From contig CBDFMY010000003.1 in assembly GCA_965249835.1 (NCBI GenBank), positions 930,001-994,000 on the forward strand: a DNA stretch of 64,000 nucleotides, in the 5' to 3' direction. Numbering within the stretch: position 1 is the first letter of the stretch; each line of letters starts with the position of its first letter. A program made the position numbers and the translations under genes. Under the pieces are notes generated by a model. The model was not told the origin of the DNA. It saw nothing but the letters and a program-made list of their open reading frames with translations, and ran no database searches. The DNA is from JAHRAW01 sp965249835 (GTDB taxonomy: Bacteria; Pseudomonadota; Gammaproteobacteria; Arenicellales; Poriferihabitantaceae). Below are positions 8,342-16,401 of this stretch, in pieces.

Positions 8342-9541
8342 GTGCTTGGTTTGCATGCTTGGATTATTGTTCTGACACTGGCACTCGGGACAGCCGTTAG
8401 CAACGGTTTTGCGCGCTTTGGCTATGGTTTGATTTTGCCCGCCATGCAATCTGATCTTGATTGGAGTTACACCATGGCCGGCTGGATTAACACAGCCAAT
8501 GCGGTCGGTTATTTGATCGGTGCTCTGCTGGCTTTGTATTACAGTAATTTACTTGGACCGCTTCGCCTGTTTCGCCATGGAATGGTGGCCACCACAGTGG
8601 CTTTGTTGCTTTCCGGCTTCACTTCCGATTTCTCAACCCTTTTTGTTTTGCGTCTGCTCGCAGGCATTGGAGGCGCACCAGTTTTCATTTCTGGCGGTGT
8701 CATGGTAGCCACTATGTTTGCTTCCGATTCATCGAAAAATGCATTGGCTATAGCGTTATATTTCGGTGGCAGTGGGCTTGGTATACTGATTACCGCGTTA
8801 TTACTTCCACCAATTATGGAAATCTGGAGTGTTGGCGCATGGCCTCATGCGTGGAAAGTGCTGGGCGGGTTATGCCTCATTTCACTTATCCCTGCGTGGT
8901 GGGGCACGAAACAACTGAGTGATGCACCCAAGACTGACGGCAGCGGGTTTGTTTTTCCGAGTTGGCATAAATTAATTCCATCTTTGGCTGGTTACTTTCT
9001 TTTTGCCGCCGGCTACATCGTATATATGACCTTTGTAGTGGTATGGATGCGCGAGAACGGTGTCGGCGTGTGGGTGATAGTGATTACCTGGGGCATTCTT
9101 GGCTTTGCTGTCATGCTGTCGTCGTTCGTTTGGCAACGCATCCTGGCCGCCCATGCCAATGGTTTTCCCTTGGGGTTATCCTCAATCATGACAGGATTTG
9201 CGGTTGTATTACCTTTCGCACTTGTTGATTGGAGCGGTTTGTTAGTATCAGCATTCCTCTTCGGGCTTTCATTTTTTATTGCACCCACCGCAGTAACCAC
9301 ATTCACCAAAAAGAACATACCACGCACACAGTGGGGTGCCACTGTTGCCCTCTATACCACTGTCTTTGCTGTTGGACAAACCTTGGGACCAATCGGCGCT
9401 GGGTGGCTTGCCGATGTCAGCGATAGCCTTTCCACAAGTTTGTGGGTGAGTGCTTTCGTACTATTTGCCGGTGGTGCGCTTGCTTTTTTCCAGAAATCAA
9501 TTCTTGCTGAGACTCAGCCACAACAAGAAAAAAACGTCTGA
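8342..9541 (+). CDS. MFS transporter, YbfB/YjiJ type
   Basis: The 399-residue protein starts at GTG 8342 and has about twelve hydrophobic segments spread over its full length. N-terminal motifs include GFARFGYGLILPAMQSDL and AGWINTANAVGYLIGALLAL, characteristic of the YbfB/YjiJ family of major facilitator transporters; the middle has LAGIGGAPVFISGGVM and the end GATVALYTTVFAVGQTLGP. It is an inner-membrane secondary transporter whose substrate cannot be deduced. It stands alone between the IS remnant and a MITE-like element, so the context offers no help. Insertion of the IS just upstream may have altered its promoter. Confidence 0.8.
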   Translation: MLGLHAWIIVLTLALGTAVSNGFARFGYGLILPAMQSDLDWSYTMAGWINTANAVGYLIGALLALYYSNLLGPLRLFRHGMVATTVALLLSGFTSDFSTLFVLRLLAGIGGAPVFISGGVMVATMFASDSSKNALAIALYFGGSGLGILITALLLPPIMEIWSVGAWPHAWKVLGGLCLISLIPAWWGTKQLSDAPKTDGSGFVFPSWHKLIPSLAGYFLFAAGYIVYMTFVVVWMRENGVGVWVIVITWGILGFAVMLSSFVWQRILAAHANGFPLGLSSIMTGFAVVLPFALVDWSGLLVSAFLFGLSFFIAPTAVTTFTKKNIPRTQWGATVALYTTVFAVGQTLGPIGAGWLADVSDSLSTSLWVSAFVLFAGGALAFFQKSILAETQPQQEKNV

Positions 9542-9573
9542 GCAAACCGAACGACAAGACAAATGTTAAAAGG

Positions 9574-9724
9574 TTCAAGATACTTTAAGGCATAGTAGAA
9601 TGGTAAGGCATAGTAGAATGGTCATAACTAATTGTTCTATAAATGAAAAACAAGATGCGCTACGAAAATATCTATCAATATCTGCTAAAATCTATCCGAA
9701 ATTGACCGCTTAAAGTATCTTGAA
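9574..9724. repeat. MITE-like element with 16-bp terminal inverted repeats
   Basis: Perfect 16-bp inverted repeats TTCAAGATACTTTAAG (9574-9589) and its complement (9709-9724) bound a 151-bp AT-rich segment without a coding frame. Inside, an 18-bp unit AAGGCATAGTAGAATGGT is tandemly duplicated at 9587-9622. The structure is that of a miniature inverted-repeat element or the remnant of a deleted transposon. The rest of the 9542-9896 gap is AT-rich, with no other recognisable feature except the ribosome-binding site of the next gene. Confidence 0.65.
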
Positions 9725-9896
9725 TCTGGAATAGTTTAGATGTCGCACGAGCAAAACGTATACTATCATTACCACAAGCAACCATAATTTGTGATATGCT
9801 ATTTCACTCCAAGCCATTTACCGGCTGTTGTTGGTTAAAAGATTCACCAAAGATTTAATTCAAAAATTAACATTCAAAACCACTAATGAGGTCATC

Positions 9897-10922
9897 ATGA
9901 AACACAATCTTTCCAAACTATCGTCGTGCCTGCTGGCATCTTTGTTGCTGGCATTCAGTTCGGCCGGCAACGCGGTCGACCTGACGGTCTACACCGCAGT
10001 CGAGGCGGAGGATCTTAAACGTTACGCTGACACGTTTAACCAGGATCATCCCGACATCAATATAAAATGGGTGCGCGATTCCACCGGCATCGTTACCGCC
10101 AAATTGCTGGCGGAAAAAAACAACCCGCAAGCCGATATGATCTGGGGGCTTGCCGCCACTTCGTTGTTGTTGATGAAGTCCGAGGGGATGCTGGTTCCGT
10201 ACAAGCCGAAAGGGCTCGAAAATCTCGACCCGAAATTCTACGACCGCGATTCGGTGCCGAGTTGGGTCGGCATGGATGCGTGGGTTGCGGCGGTTTGCTT
10301 CAACACCGTCGAAAGCGCGAAGCACAACCTGACGGCGCCAAAATCGTGGATGGATTTGACCAAGCCGATGTATAAGGGCCATGTGATCATGCCAAACCCG
10401 AATTCATCCGGCACCGGCTTCCTCGATGTCTCCAGTTGGTTGCAAATATTCGGCGAAGAGGGCGGCTGGGCGTATATGGATGAGTTGCACGAGAACATCG
10501 CGCGCTACACCCATTCCGGCTCCAAGCCATGCAAACTCGCGGCGGCCGGAGAAATTCCCATCGGTATTTCGTTCGCGTTCCGTGGCGCCAGATCCAAAGA
10601 GGCCGGCGCGCCGATTGACATCATTATCCCAAGCGAGGGCATCGGCTGGGATATGGAAGCGACCGCGATTGTTGCCGGCACCGATAAACTCGCGGCTACG
10701 CAAACTTTGGTGGACTGGTCGATCAGCAAAAAAGCGATGGAAATGTATAACACCGCATATGCGGTGATTGGTTACAAGGGCCTGGCGAAACCGGTCAAGC
10801 ATTTCCCGCCGGAGACGCTGTCAAAATTGATCGAAAACGATTTTGAATTCGCCGCCAACAACAGAAAACGAATTTTGGCGGAATGGCAAAGCCGCTACGA
10901 TTCGAAATCTGATCCGAAGTAA
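9897..10922 (+). CDS. 2-aminoethylphosphonate ABC transporter, periplasmic binding protein
   Basis: This is the extracellular-solute binding component (SBP_bac family, TIGR03261-like) of an AEP importer. The start is ATG 9897, preceded by GAGG at 9888-9891; an earlier TTG in frame would add 23 unlikely residues. The N-terminus is a signal peptide ending near SSAGNAVDLTVYT. The mature protein has family phrases such as VYTAVEAEDLKRY, WVRDSTGIVTAKLLAEK, NNPQADMIWGLAATS and NPNSSGTGFLDVS. It heads a cluster with ATPase, permease, LysR regulator and phnW, which is the main reason to assign AEP rather than iron or polyamine. An intrinsic terminator just after the gene probably gives the binding protein more transcript than the rest of the operon. 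Confidence 0.85.
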   Translation: MKHNLSKLSSCLLASLLLAFSSAGNAVDLTVYTAVEAEDLKRYADTFNQDHPDINIKWVRDSTGIVTAKLLAEKNNPQADMIWGLAATSLLLMKSEGMLVPYKPKGLENLDPKFYDRDSVPSWVGMDAWVAAVCFNTVESAKHNLTAPKSWMDLTKPMYKGHVIMPNPNSSGTGFLDVSSWLQIFGEEGGWAYMDELHENIARYTHSGSKPCKLAAAGEIPIGISFAFRGARSKEAGAPIDIIIPSEGIGWDMEATAIVAGTDKLAATQTLVDWSISKKAMEMYNTAYAVIGYKGLAKPVKHFPPETLSKLIENDFEFAANNRKRILAEWQSRYDSKSDPK

Positions 10923-10943
10923 TCAACTTCCTCTGTGCAATTC

Positions 10944-10978
10944 GGCCTGACCGTTTCTCTGGTCAGGCCGTTTCTTTT
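10944..10978 (+). terminator. Intrinsic terminator/attenuator after the AEP-binding protein
   Basis: GGCCTGACC (10944-10952) pairs with GGTCAGGCC (10961-10969) and is followed by a T-rich tract (10971-10978). It lies between the binding-protein gene and the ATPase gene, consistent with partial termination that sets a higher level of the binding protein. Confidence 0.85.
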
Positions 10979-11033
10979 GCGGTATGCTCCGCCGCGCACT
11001 GTTGAGCGTTTCAACCTCTGGCAATAAGTCTGC

Positions 11034-12155
11034 ATGAATCAACCGCAAACCACCGACTCTCCCCGCCCAACGCCCTTTCTGCAGATTGACCGGCTGCGAA
11101 AAAAGTTCGGTGATTTTGTCGCGCTGGACGATGTGTCGCTGGATGTATTTGAAGGTGAGTTTGTGTGCTTCCTGGGACCGTCGGGTTGCGGCAAAACCAC
11201 TTTTCTGCGCGCTATCGCCGGCCTGGATATTCAGACTGCCGGCACCGTGCATCAGGCCGGCAAGGACATCTCGGCGTTGCCGCCTTCGGAGCGGGATTTC
11301 GGCATTGTGTTTCAATCTTACGCGCTGTTTCCCAATCTGACGGTTGCCAAAAACATCGCCTTTGGGTTGGAGAATCAGAAGCTCAGCAAGCCCGACATCG
11401 CCAGGCGCGTGACCGAGTTGCTCGAACTAGTCAACCTTCCCGATCAAGCGAAAAAATATCCGGCGCAACTGTCCGGCGGCGAGCAACAACGGGTTGCCCT
11501 GACCAGAGCGTTGGCGACCTCTCCGGGCTTGTTACTGCTCGACGAGCCGCTTTCAGCGCTCGACGCGAAAGTGCGCACCTATCTGCGCCACGAAATGAAG
11601 ACGTTACAACGGCGACTGGGAGTCACCACCATCATGGTCACGCACGACCAGGAGGAGGCGTTGACCATGGCCGACCGTATCGTGGTGATGAATCACGGCG
11701 TGATCGAGCAGGTCGGCACGCCGACTGAAATCTACCGCCGGCCCGACACATTATTCGTGGCTGACTTCATTGGCGAGATGAATCAGGTCGCCGGACGCGC
11801 TGTAAGCGGTGATTGTTGCGCGGTCGGGGAGTGCACATTAGCCACCAGGCCATTCGATTTGCGCTCGGAGCAACCCGTGGTCGTCGCCATTCGTCCCGAA
11901 GATATCGTTCCGCACGGTGCGGGCGCGCCCGACGATGTCGAGCGCGCCGAAAACACCTTCGCCGCCGCCGTCGAAACTATGGAGTTTTTGGGATCGTTTT
12001 GGCGCGTGTCATTGAACAGCCGCACGCTGGGAAATGCAGCGCTGACGGCCGACATGTCGATCAACGCGGTGCGGCGCATGAACATCGCCATCGGGGAATC
12101 CATTACAGTGGAGTTGCCGGCAAAGCGCATTTTGGTATTCCCGGCGGGGCGGTAG
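11034..12155 (+). CDS. 2-aminoethylphosphonate ABC transporter, ATP-binding protein
   Basis: The 373-residue ATPase carries Walker A GPSGCGKTT (about residues 49-57), the Q-loop FQSYALFPN, the signature LSGGEQQRVALTRALA, Walker B LLLLDEPLSALD and the switch histidine in VTHDQEEAL. The C-terminal ~120 residues form a TOBE-like domain (AIRPEDIVPHG). Sequence and context match the putative AEP transport ATPases (TIGR03258 type). It couples ATP hydrolysis to uptake through the fused permease that begins 9 bp after its stop codon. It energises import at the inner membrane. Confidence 0.87.
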   Translation: MNQPQTTDSPRPTPFLQIDRLRKKFGDFVALDDVSLDVFEGEFVCFLGPSGCGKTTFLRAIAGLDIQTAGTVHQAGKDISALPPSERDFGIVFQSYALFPNLTVAKNIAFGLENQKLSKPDIARRVTELLELVNLPDQAKKYPAQLSGGEQQRVALTRALATSPGLLLLDEPLSALDAKVRTYLRHEMKTLQRRLGVTTIMVTHDQEEALTMADRIVVMNHGVIEQVGTPTEIYRRPDTLFVADFIGEMNQVAGRAVSGDCCAVGECTLATRPFDLRSEQPVVVAIRPEDIVPHGAGAPDDVERAENTFAAAVETMEFLGSFWRVSLNSRTLGNAALTADMSINAVRRMNIAIGESITVELPAKRILVFPAGR

Positions 12156-12164
12156 CAACGCATC

Positions 12165-14180
12165 ATGGCAAGTGCCGCTCAAGCAGTCAATGCCGCCGCC
12201 GCTCCGGTAATCCGCCCTAAAACCAGCAGGGACGACAAAATAATGATCGGCTATATGCTGGTCGTCGGGCTGTATCTGGTTATCGCGCTGGCGCTTCCGC
12301 TGTATGCGATGCTGTCGAAATCCGTTTCGACCTTTTATTTCGATCTGAACAATTTTGAATTCCAGGTCAATAACGGCGATGGTTGGAGTGCGCCGGCGAC
12401 CGCGTTCGCGCTCAATGAAAAATTACAGGCGGTGCAACCCGAGCAGCTCGTAACCAGCTCCGACGGCAGACTCGCCGCTACCGTTTTTTTCCCGGACTTC
12501 AGTTTTCGCGGCCCGATCCGATACAAAATTCGCCAAATCAGCCCGGACAGCTCCTTTCTTGTCGGCAGCAAGCGGGTTGCGGATACCGAGTGGCATGAGT
12601 TTGAGTCGAACACATTCAGGCGCATTTACCTGCGCGCTTCGCGCTCGACCGGGCTGAACAACTACCGCATTTATTTCTCGACTCCGGCGCTTTTTCTATC
12701 GATGAAAAATTCGCTGATCATTTCGTTGATCAGCACGCTCATCACCGTCAGCCTGGCATTCGGTTTTGCCTACGCGCTGACGCGCAGCACCATGAGATTC
12801 AAGGGATTGTTTCGGATTATTGCCATGGCGCCGATTCTGGTGCCATCGTTGCTACCCGGCATCGCGCTGGTTTATCTGTTCGGCAATCAGGGCATGTTAA
12901 AAGAACTGTTGCTCGGCGAGTCGATTTACGGACCCATCGGCATTGTCATCGGTTCGGTGTTTTTCACCTTTCCGCACGCGATGATCATCATCACAACCGC
13001 GTTGAGCCTCTCCGACGCCCGGCTTTATGAAGCCGCGATTTCCCTGCGCGCCAGCCGTTGGAAAATATTCTGGACGGTAACTATCCCCGGTGCTCGCTAC
13101 GGTTTGTTCTCGGCCGCATTCGTGGTTTTCAATCTGGTGATCACGGATTTTGGTTTGCCCAAAGTGATCGGCGGTCAATACAACATGCTCGCGGTCGATA
13201 TTTATAAACAAGTGATCGGCCAACAAAACTTTGAAATGGGTGCGGTGGTCTCGGTTGTCTTGTTGATACCGGCGCTGTTGGCATTCTCCATCGACCGCGT
13301 GGTACAGAAAAAGCAGGTCGCGCAACTCTCGGCGCGGTCGGTGCCCTATGAGCCAAAGCCGCACAAACAATTTGATTTGCTTTGTCTGGGTTACTGCGTG
13401 CTGGTGACCGTATTTATCGCCGGACTGATCGGCGTTTGTCAGTATGCGGCGCTGATCAAATTTTGGCCTTATGATTTAAGCCTTAGTTTGAACAACTACA
13501 ATTTTGACGTGATGGACGGCGGCGGTTGGGTTTCCTGGTCCAACTCCATTCGCTTGGCGCTATACACCGCGGTTGCGGGCACCATCATCGTTTTCTGCGG
13601 CGCCTATATGGTGGAGAAAACCAATAGATTCGTCGCCACCCGCTCGGCCTTTCAATTTCTTGCGATGATGCCGATGGCAATTCCCGGCATGGTGCTTGGC
13701 CTGGCGTACATCTTTTTCTTTAACAATCCAGCCAACCCGCTAAACGGAATCTACGCGACCATGGGCATTCTGGTGGTTTGCACGGTGACTCACTTTTACA
13801 CGGTCTCGCATTTAACCGCAATCACCGCACTGAAACAAATGGACCGGGAATTCGAGTCGGTTGCCTCGTCGCTGAAGCAACCTTTCTACAAACTGTTCTC
13901 GAAAGTCACCGTCCCGGTCTGCCTGCCGTCGGTGCTGGACATTTCGATTTACCTGTTCGTTAATGCCATGACCACCGTGTCGGCGGTGATATTTCTATAC
14001 GGGCCCGACACCGCCCTGGCATCGGTTGCGGTGCTTAACATGGACGACGCCGGCGATATCGCCCCGGCCGCGGCCATGGGGATGATGATTTTTTACTCCA
14101 ATGTGTGCGCACGGCTGATACATCTTTTCGTTACCCGCAAGGTTGTGCGCAGAACTCAGGCGTGGCGTGTGCGTGAGTGA
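12165..14180 (+). CDS. 2-aminoethylphosphonate ABC transporter, fused permease
   Basis: The 671-residue inner-membrane protein contains two binding-protein-dependent transport domains in tandem. Each has the EAA-type cytoplasmic loop: EAAISLRASRWKIFWTVTIPG in the first half and ESVASSLKQPFYKLFSKVTVP in the second. This is the architecture of PhnU2/FbpB-like permeases. An unusual feature is a ~120-residue hydrophilic insertion after the first membrane segment, about residues 58-170, between FYFDLNNFEF and NNYRIYFSTPALF. It should face the periplasm and may contact the binding protein. The gene is tightly linked to the ATPase (9-bp spacing) and converges with the LysR gene. Confidence 0.87.
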   Translation: MASAAQAVNAAAAPVIRPKTSRDDKIMIGYMLVVGLYLVIALALPLYAMLSKSVSTFYFDLNNFEFQVNNGDGWSAPATAFALNEKLQAVQPEQLVTSSDGRLAATVFFPDFSFRGPIRYKIRQISPDSSFLVGSKRVADTEWHEFESNTFRRIYLRASRSTGLNNYRIYFSTPALFLSMKNSLIISLISTLITVSLAFGFAYALTRSTMRFKGLFRIIAMAPILVPSLLPGIALVYLFGNQGMLKELLLGESIYGPIGIVIGSVFFTFPHAMIIITTALSLSDARLYEAAISLRASRWKIFWTVTIPGARYGLFSAAFVVFNLVITDFGLPKVIGGQYNMLAVDIYKQVIGQQNFEMGAVVSVVLLIPALLAFSIDRVVQKKQVAQLSARSVPYEPKPHKQFDLLCLGYCVLVTVFIAGLIGVCQYAALIKFWPYDLSLSLNNYNFDVMDGGGWVSWSNSIRLALYTAVAGTIIVFCGAYMVEKTNRFVATRSAFQFLAMMPMAIPGMVLGLAYIFFFNNPANPLNGIYATMGILVVCTVTHFYTVSHLTAITALKQMDREFESVASSLKQPFYKLFSKVTVPVCLPSVLDISIYLFVNAMTTVSAVIFLYGPDTALASVAVLNMDDAGDIAPAAAMGMMIFYSNVCARLIHLFVTRKVVRRTQAWRVRE

Positions 14181-14201
14181 TTCGCTTGCGCTTGCCTTTT
14201 C

Positions 14202-14237
14202 GTCGCCATGTTGCGTTGCGCAACAAAGCATGGCGAC
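14202..14237. terminator. Hairpin between convergent permease and LysR genes
   Basis: GTCGCCATG (14202-14210) pairs with CATGGCGAC (14229-14237). The position between two convergent stops suggests a bidirectional terminator, although the T tracts are weak. The left part (CTTGCCTTTTCGTCGCCATG) resembles the start of the 125-bp repeat at 18030, so this may be a decayed fragment of that family. Confidence 0.5.
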
Positions 14238-14267
14238 CCCATGAAAATAAAAGCGGGGCAAGCGTGG

Positions 14268-15146
14268 TCACTCGCCAAGATCATCCGCCACCAACTCAAG
14301 AAAAGCACGAGTCACCCGCACCGAACGGCCCTGTTTGCGGCAGATGGCGAATTCCGAGTGGGTCAGGTCGGCATTGTGTATCTTGAGCGAGCGGAATCGG
14401 AGGTCGTTGCCTAACTCGTTTTCCGAGACCACGCCGACGCCGAATCCGGCGGCTACGGCTTCGCGCACGCCTTCGCGGCTGCTGATTTCCATGCGCTCGG
14501 TCAGTTCCACGCCGCAGTCCGACAATGCCTTTTCAAAAATCGCGCGGGTGCGCGAGCCCGGTTCGCGCACGATGATTCGTTGACCGACCAATTCTTCGAT
14601 GGCGACCGTGCGCCGCGTTGCCCACGGATGTTCGCCGCAGACGAACAAAACCAATTGATCCGATGAAAGGGGCAGGGCATTCAGCCGCTCATCTCCGGCC
14701 GGCACATTGGGCACGATGGCGATATCGCAACGCCCGGATTCAAGCCATTTCATCACTTGTTCGGAGTTGCCATACTGGATGGAAATCTGAATGCCGGGGT
14801 AGCGCCGCTGAAATTGGGCGAGCAACTGGGTGATGATGTAGGGCGAGTCGGCAGCCACCTTGAGTTGGCCGGTGGTCAGTCCGCGCGCGGACAGCAACAG
14901 TTGTTCGACTTCCTCCTCGTAGTGAAACAATTGCCGGGTAATTGCCAGAGCCGAGCGTCCCAACTCGGTTAGTTCGATGTGGCGACCGTGCCGGCTGAAT
15001 AGTTTTACCCCGTATCTTTCTTCCAACTCCTTGACTTGCCCCGATAGCGTCGGCTGGGTGATGTGCAGTATTTCCGCCGCTTTGGTGAAACTGCCTTGAG
15101 TGGCGACTGCGTGAAAAGAGCGCAAATGTGCGTGTGAAAGCGGCAT
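14268..15146 (-). CDS. LysR-family regulator, likely controlling AEP use
   Basis: The 292-residue protein has an N-terminal winged helix-turn-helix (HLRSFHAVATQGSFTKAAEIL, then TQPTLSGQVKELE) and a C-terminal effector-binding domain (LKVAADSPYIITQLLAQF, GRCDIAIV, VREPGSRTRAIFE, GFGVGVVSE). Placed between the AEP importer and phnW and divergent from phnW, it is probably the local activator responding to AEP or a catabolite. LysR-type regulators of this position are known for phosphate-independent AEP operons. The intergenic region with phnW (15147-15239) holds a dyad suited to LysR binding. Confidence 0.88.
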   Translation of the reverse strand: MPLSHAHLRSFHAVATQGSFTKAAEILHITQPTLSGQVKELEERYGVKLFSRHGRHIELTELGRSALAITRQLFHYEEEVEQLLLSARGLTTGQLKVAADSPYIITQLLAQFQRRYPGIQISIQYGNSEQVMKWLESGRCDIAIVPNVPAGDERLNALPLSSDQLVLFVCGEHPWATRRTVAIEELVGQRIIVREPGSRTRAIFEKALSDCGVELTERMEISSREGVREAVAAGFGVGVVSENELGNDLRFRSLKIHNADLTHSEFAICRKQGRSVRVTRAFLELVADDLGE

Positions 15147-15176
15147 AATCTATCTGATTGGTCGGTCATTACTATT

Positions 15177-15188
15177 TGATAAATATCA
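15177..15188. promoter_or_regulatory. Candidate LysR operator between lysR and phnW
   Basis: TGAT-AAAT-ATCA is a perfect interrupted dyad in the 93-bp divergent spacer, of the T-N(n)-A kind that LysR proteins bind. It is located ~52 bp upstream of phnW and ~31 bp upstream of the regulator start, suitable for control of both genes. Binding is an inference. Confidence 0.45.
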
Positions 15189-15239
15189 GGTGGCCGAAGT
15201 ATACCTGTCAATTCACCACTACTCACAACCGATGCAAAA

Positions 15240-16388
15240 ATGAACCCACCGCTTCCCCCTCCGCACGCCGCCTCCCCCGACGGCGATCCCTGGTTGCTTA
15301 CCCCCGGTCCGTTGACCACATCGAGCACGGTCAAGCAGGCGATGTTGCGCGACTACGGCTCCCGAGACAAAGGTTTTATCGAGATCAATGCGCGGGTGTT
15401 GTCGCGCCTGGTGGACATCGTGGGCGGCGGGACAAGTCATGTGGCGGTGCCGCTCCAGGGTAGCGGCACCTTCGTGGTAGAGGCCATGCTCGGTTGTTTT
15501 GTGCCGCCCGACGGCAAGTTGCTGATTTGCGTCAATGGTGCCTACGGACACCGCATGGCGCGGATTTGCGATTACCTGAACCGGCCATACACGATTCAGG
15601 AATCCGCCGAAGACACGCCGGTGGACCCTGATCTGTTGGAGCAAACTCTTGCGTTGGACCCGGCGATCACCCATGTGGCAGTCGTATATTGCGAGACCAC
15701 TTCGGGCATTCTCAACCCGCTTGCGGCCATCGCCGAGCGGGTGGCCAGGTGCGGGCGGCGGTTGCTGATTGATGCCATGAGCGTGTTTGGTGCGCTGCCG
15801 CTGGATTGTCGGGAAATTCCGTTTGACGCGGTGGTGGCTTCCAGCAATAAATGTCTGGAAGGCGCGCCGGGCATCGGTTATTGCATTTCCCCAGAATCGG
15901 TGCTGGCGAAAACTCGCGGCAATTCGCCTTCGCTGTCGCTGGATTTATATGACCAGTGGAGTGCCATGCAAAAAAACGGGCAATGGCGATTTACCCCGCC
16001 CACGCATGTATTGCTCGCCTTCGATCAGGCGTTGACCGAGTTTGACCAGGAAGGCGGGGTGGAAGGCCGCGGCGGGCGTTATCGAAAAAATTGTGACCTT
16101 CTGGTTGCCGGCATGCGCGTCATGGGGTTCAAGCCGCTACTGCCGGACCACTTGCAGGCACCGATTATCGTTACCTTCCACATGCCGAAAAATCCAAAAT
16201 TCCGCTTTGACGATTTCTACGATGGCCTGCGCCAACGCGGCTATGTGATTTATCCGGGCAAACTCACCGTGGCCGACAGTTTTCGCATTGGCTGCATCGG
16301 CCATCTCGACCAGACGCAAATGCACGGCGCACTGGCGGCGGTTCGCAACACGCTCGATTCACATGGCATGGAAGGGCTGATCGATTAA
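15240..16388 (+). CDS. phnW: 2-aminoethylphosphonate:pyruvate transaminase
   Basis: PhnW is a cytosolic class V PLP aminotransferase that moves the amino group of AEP to pyruvate, giving phosphonoacetaldehyde and alanine. The 382-residue product has LLTPGPLTTS at the N-terminus, QGSGTFVVEAML, LIDAMSVFGALP (the Asp that binds the PLP ring nitrogen) and SSNKCLEG with the PLP lysine K204. It is divergently oriented from the LysR gene and followed 13 bp later by a Na/Pi transporter. The enzyme for the next step (phosphonoacetaldehyde hydrolase phnX, or the phnY/phnA route) is not visible in the window and must lie elsewhere. Confidence 0.93.
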   Translation: MNPPLPPPHAASPDGDPWLLTPGPLTTSSTVKQAMLRDYGSRDKGFIEINARVLSRLVDIVGGGTSHVAVPLQGSGTFVVEAMLGCFVPPDGKLLICVNGAYGHRMARICDYLNRPYTIQESAEDTPVDPDLLEQTLALDPAITHVAVVYCETTSGILNPLAAIAERVARCGRRLLIDAMSVFGALPLDCREIPFDAVVASSNKCLEGAPGIGYCISPESVLAKTRGNSPSLSLDLYDQWSAMQKNGQWRFTPPTHVLLAFDQALTEFDQEGGVEGRGGRYRKNCDLLVAGMRVMGFKPLLPDHLQAPIIVTFHMPKNPKFRFDDFYDGLRQRGYVIYPGKLTVADSFRIGCIGHLDQTQMHGALAAVRNTLDSHGMEGLID

Positions 16389-16401
16389 TGCTCCGGCAAC
16401 T

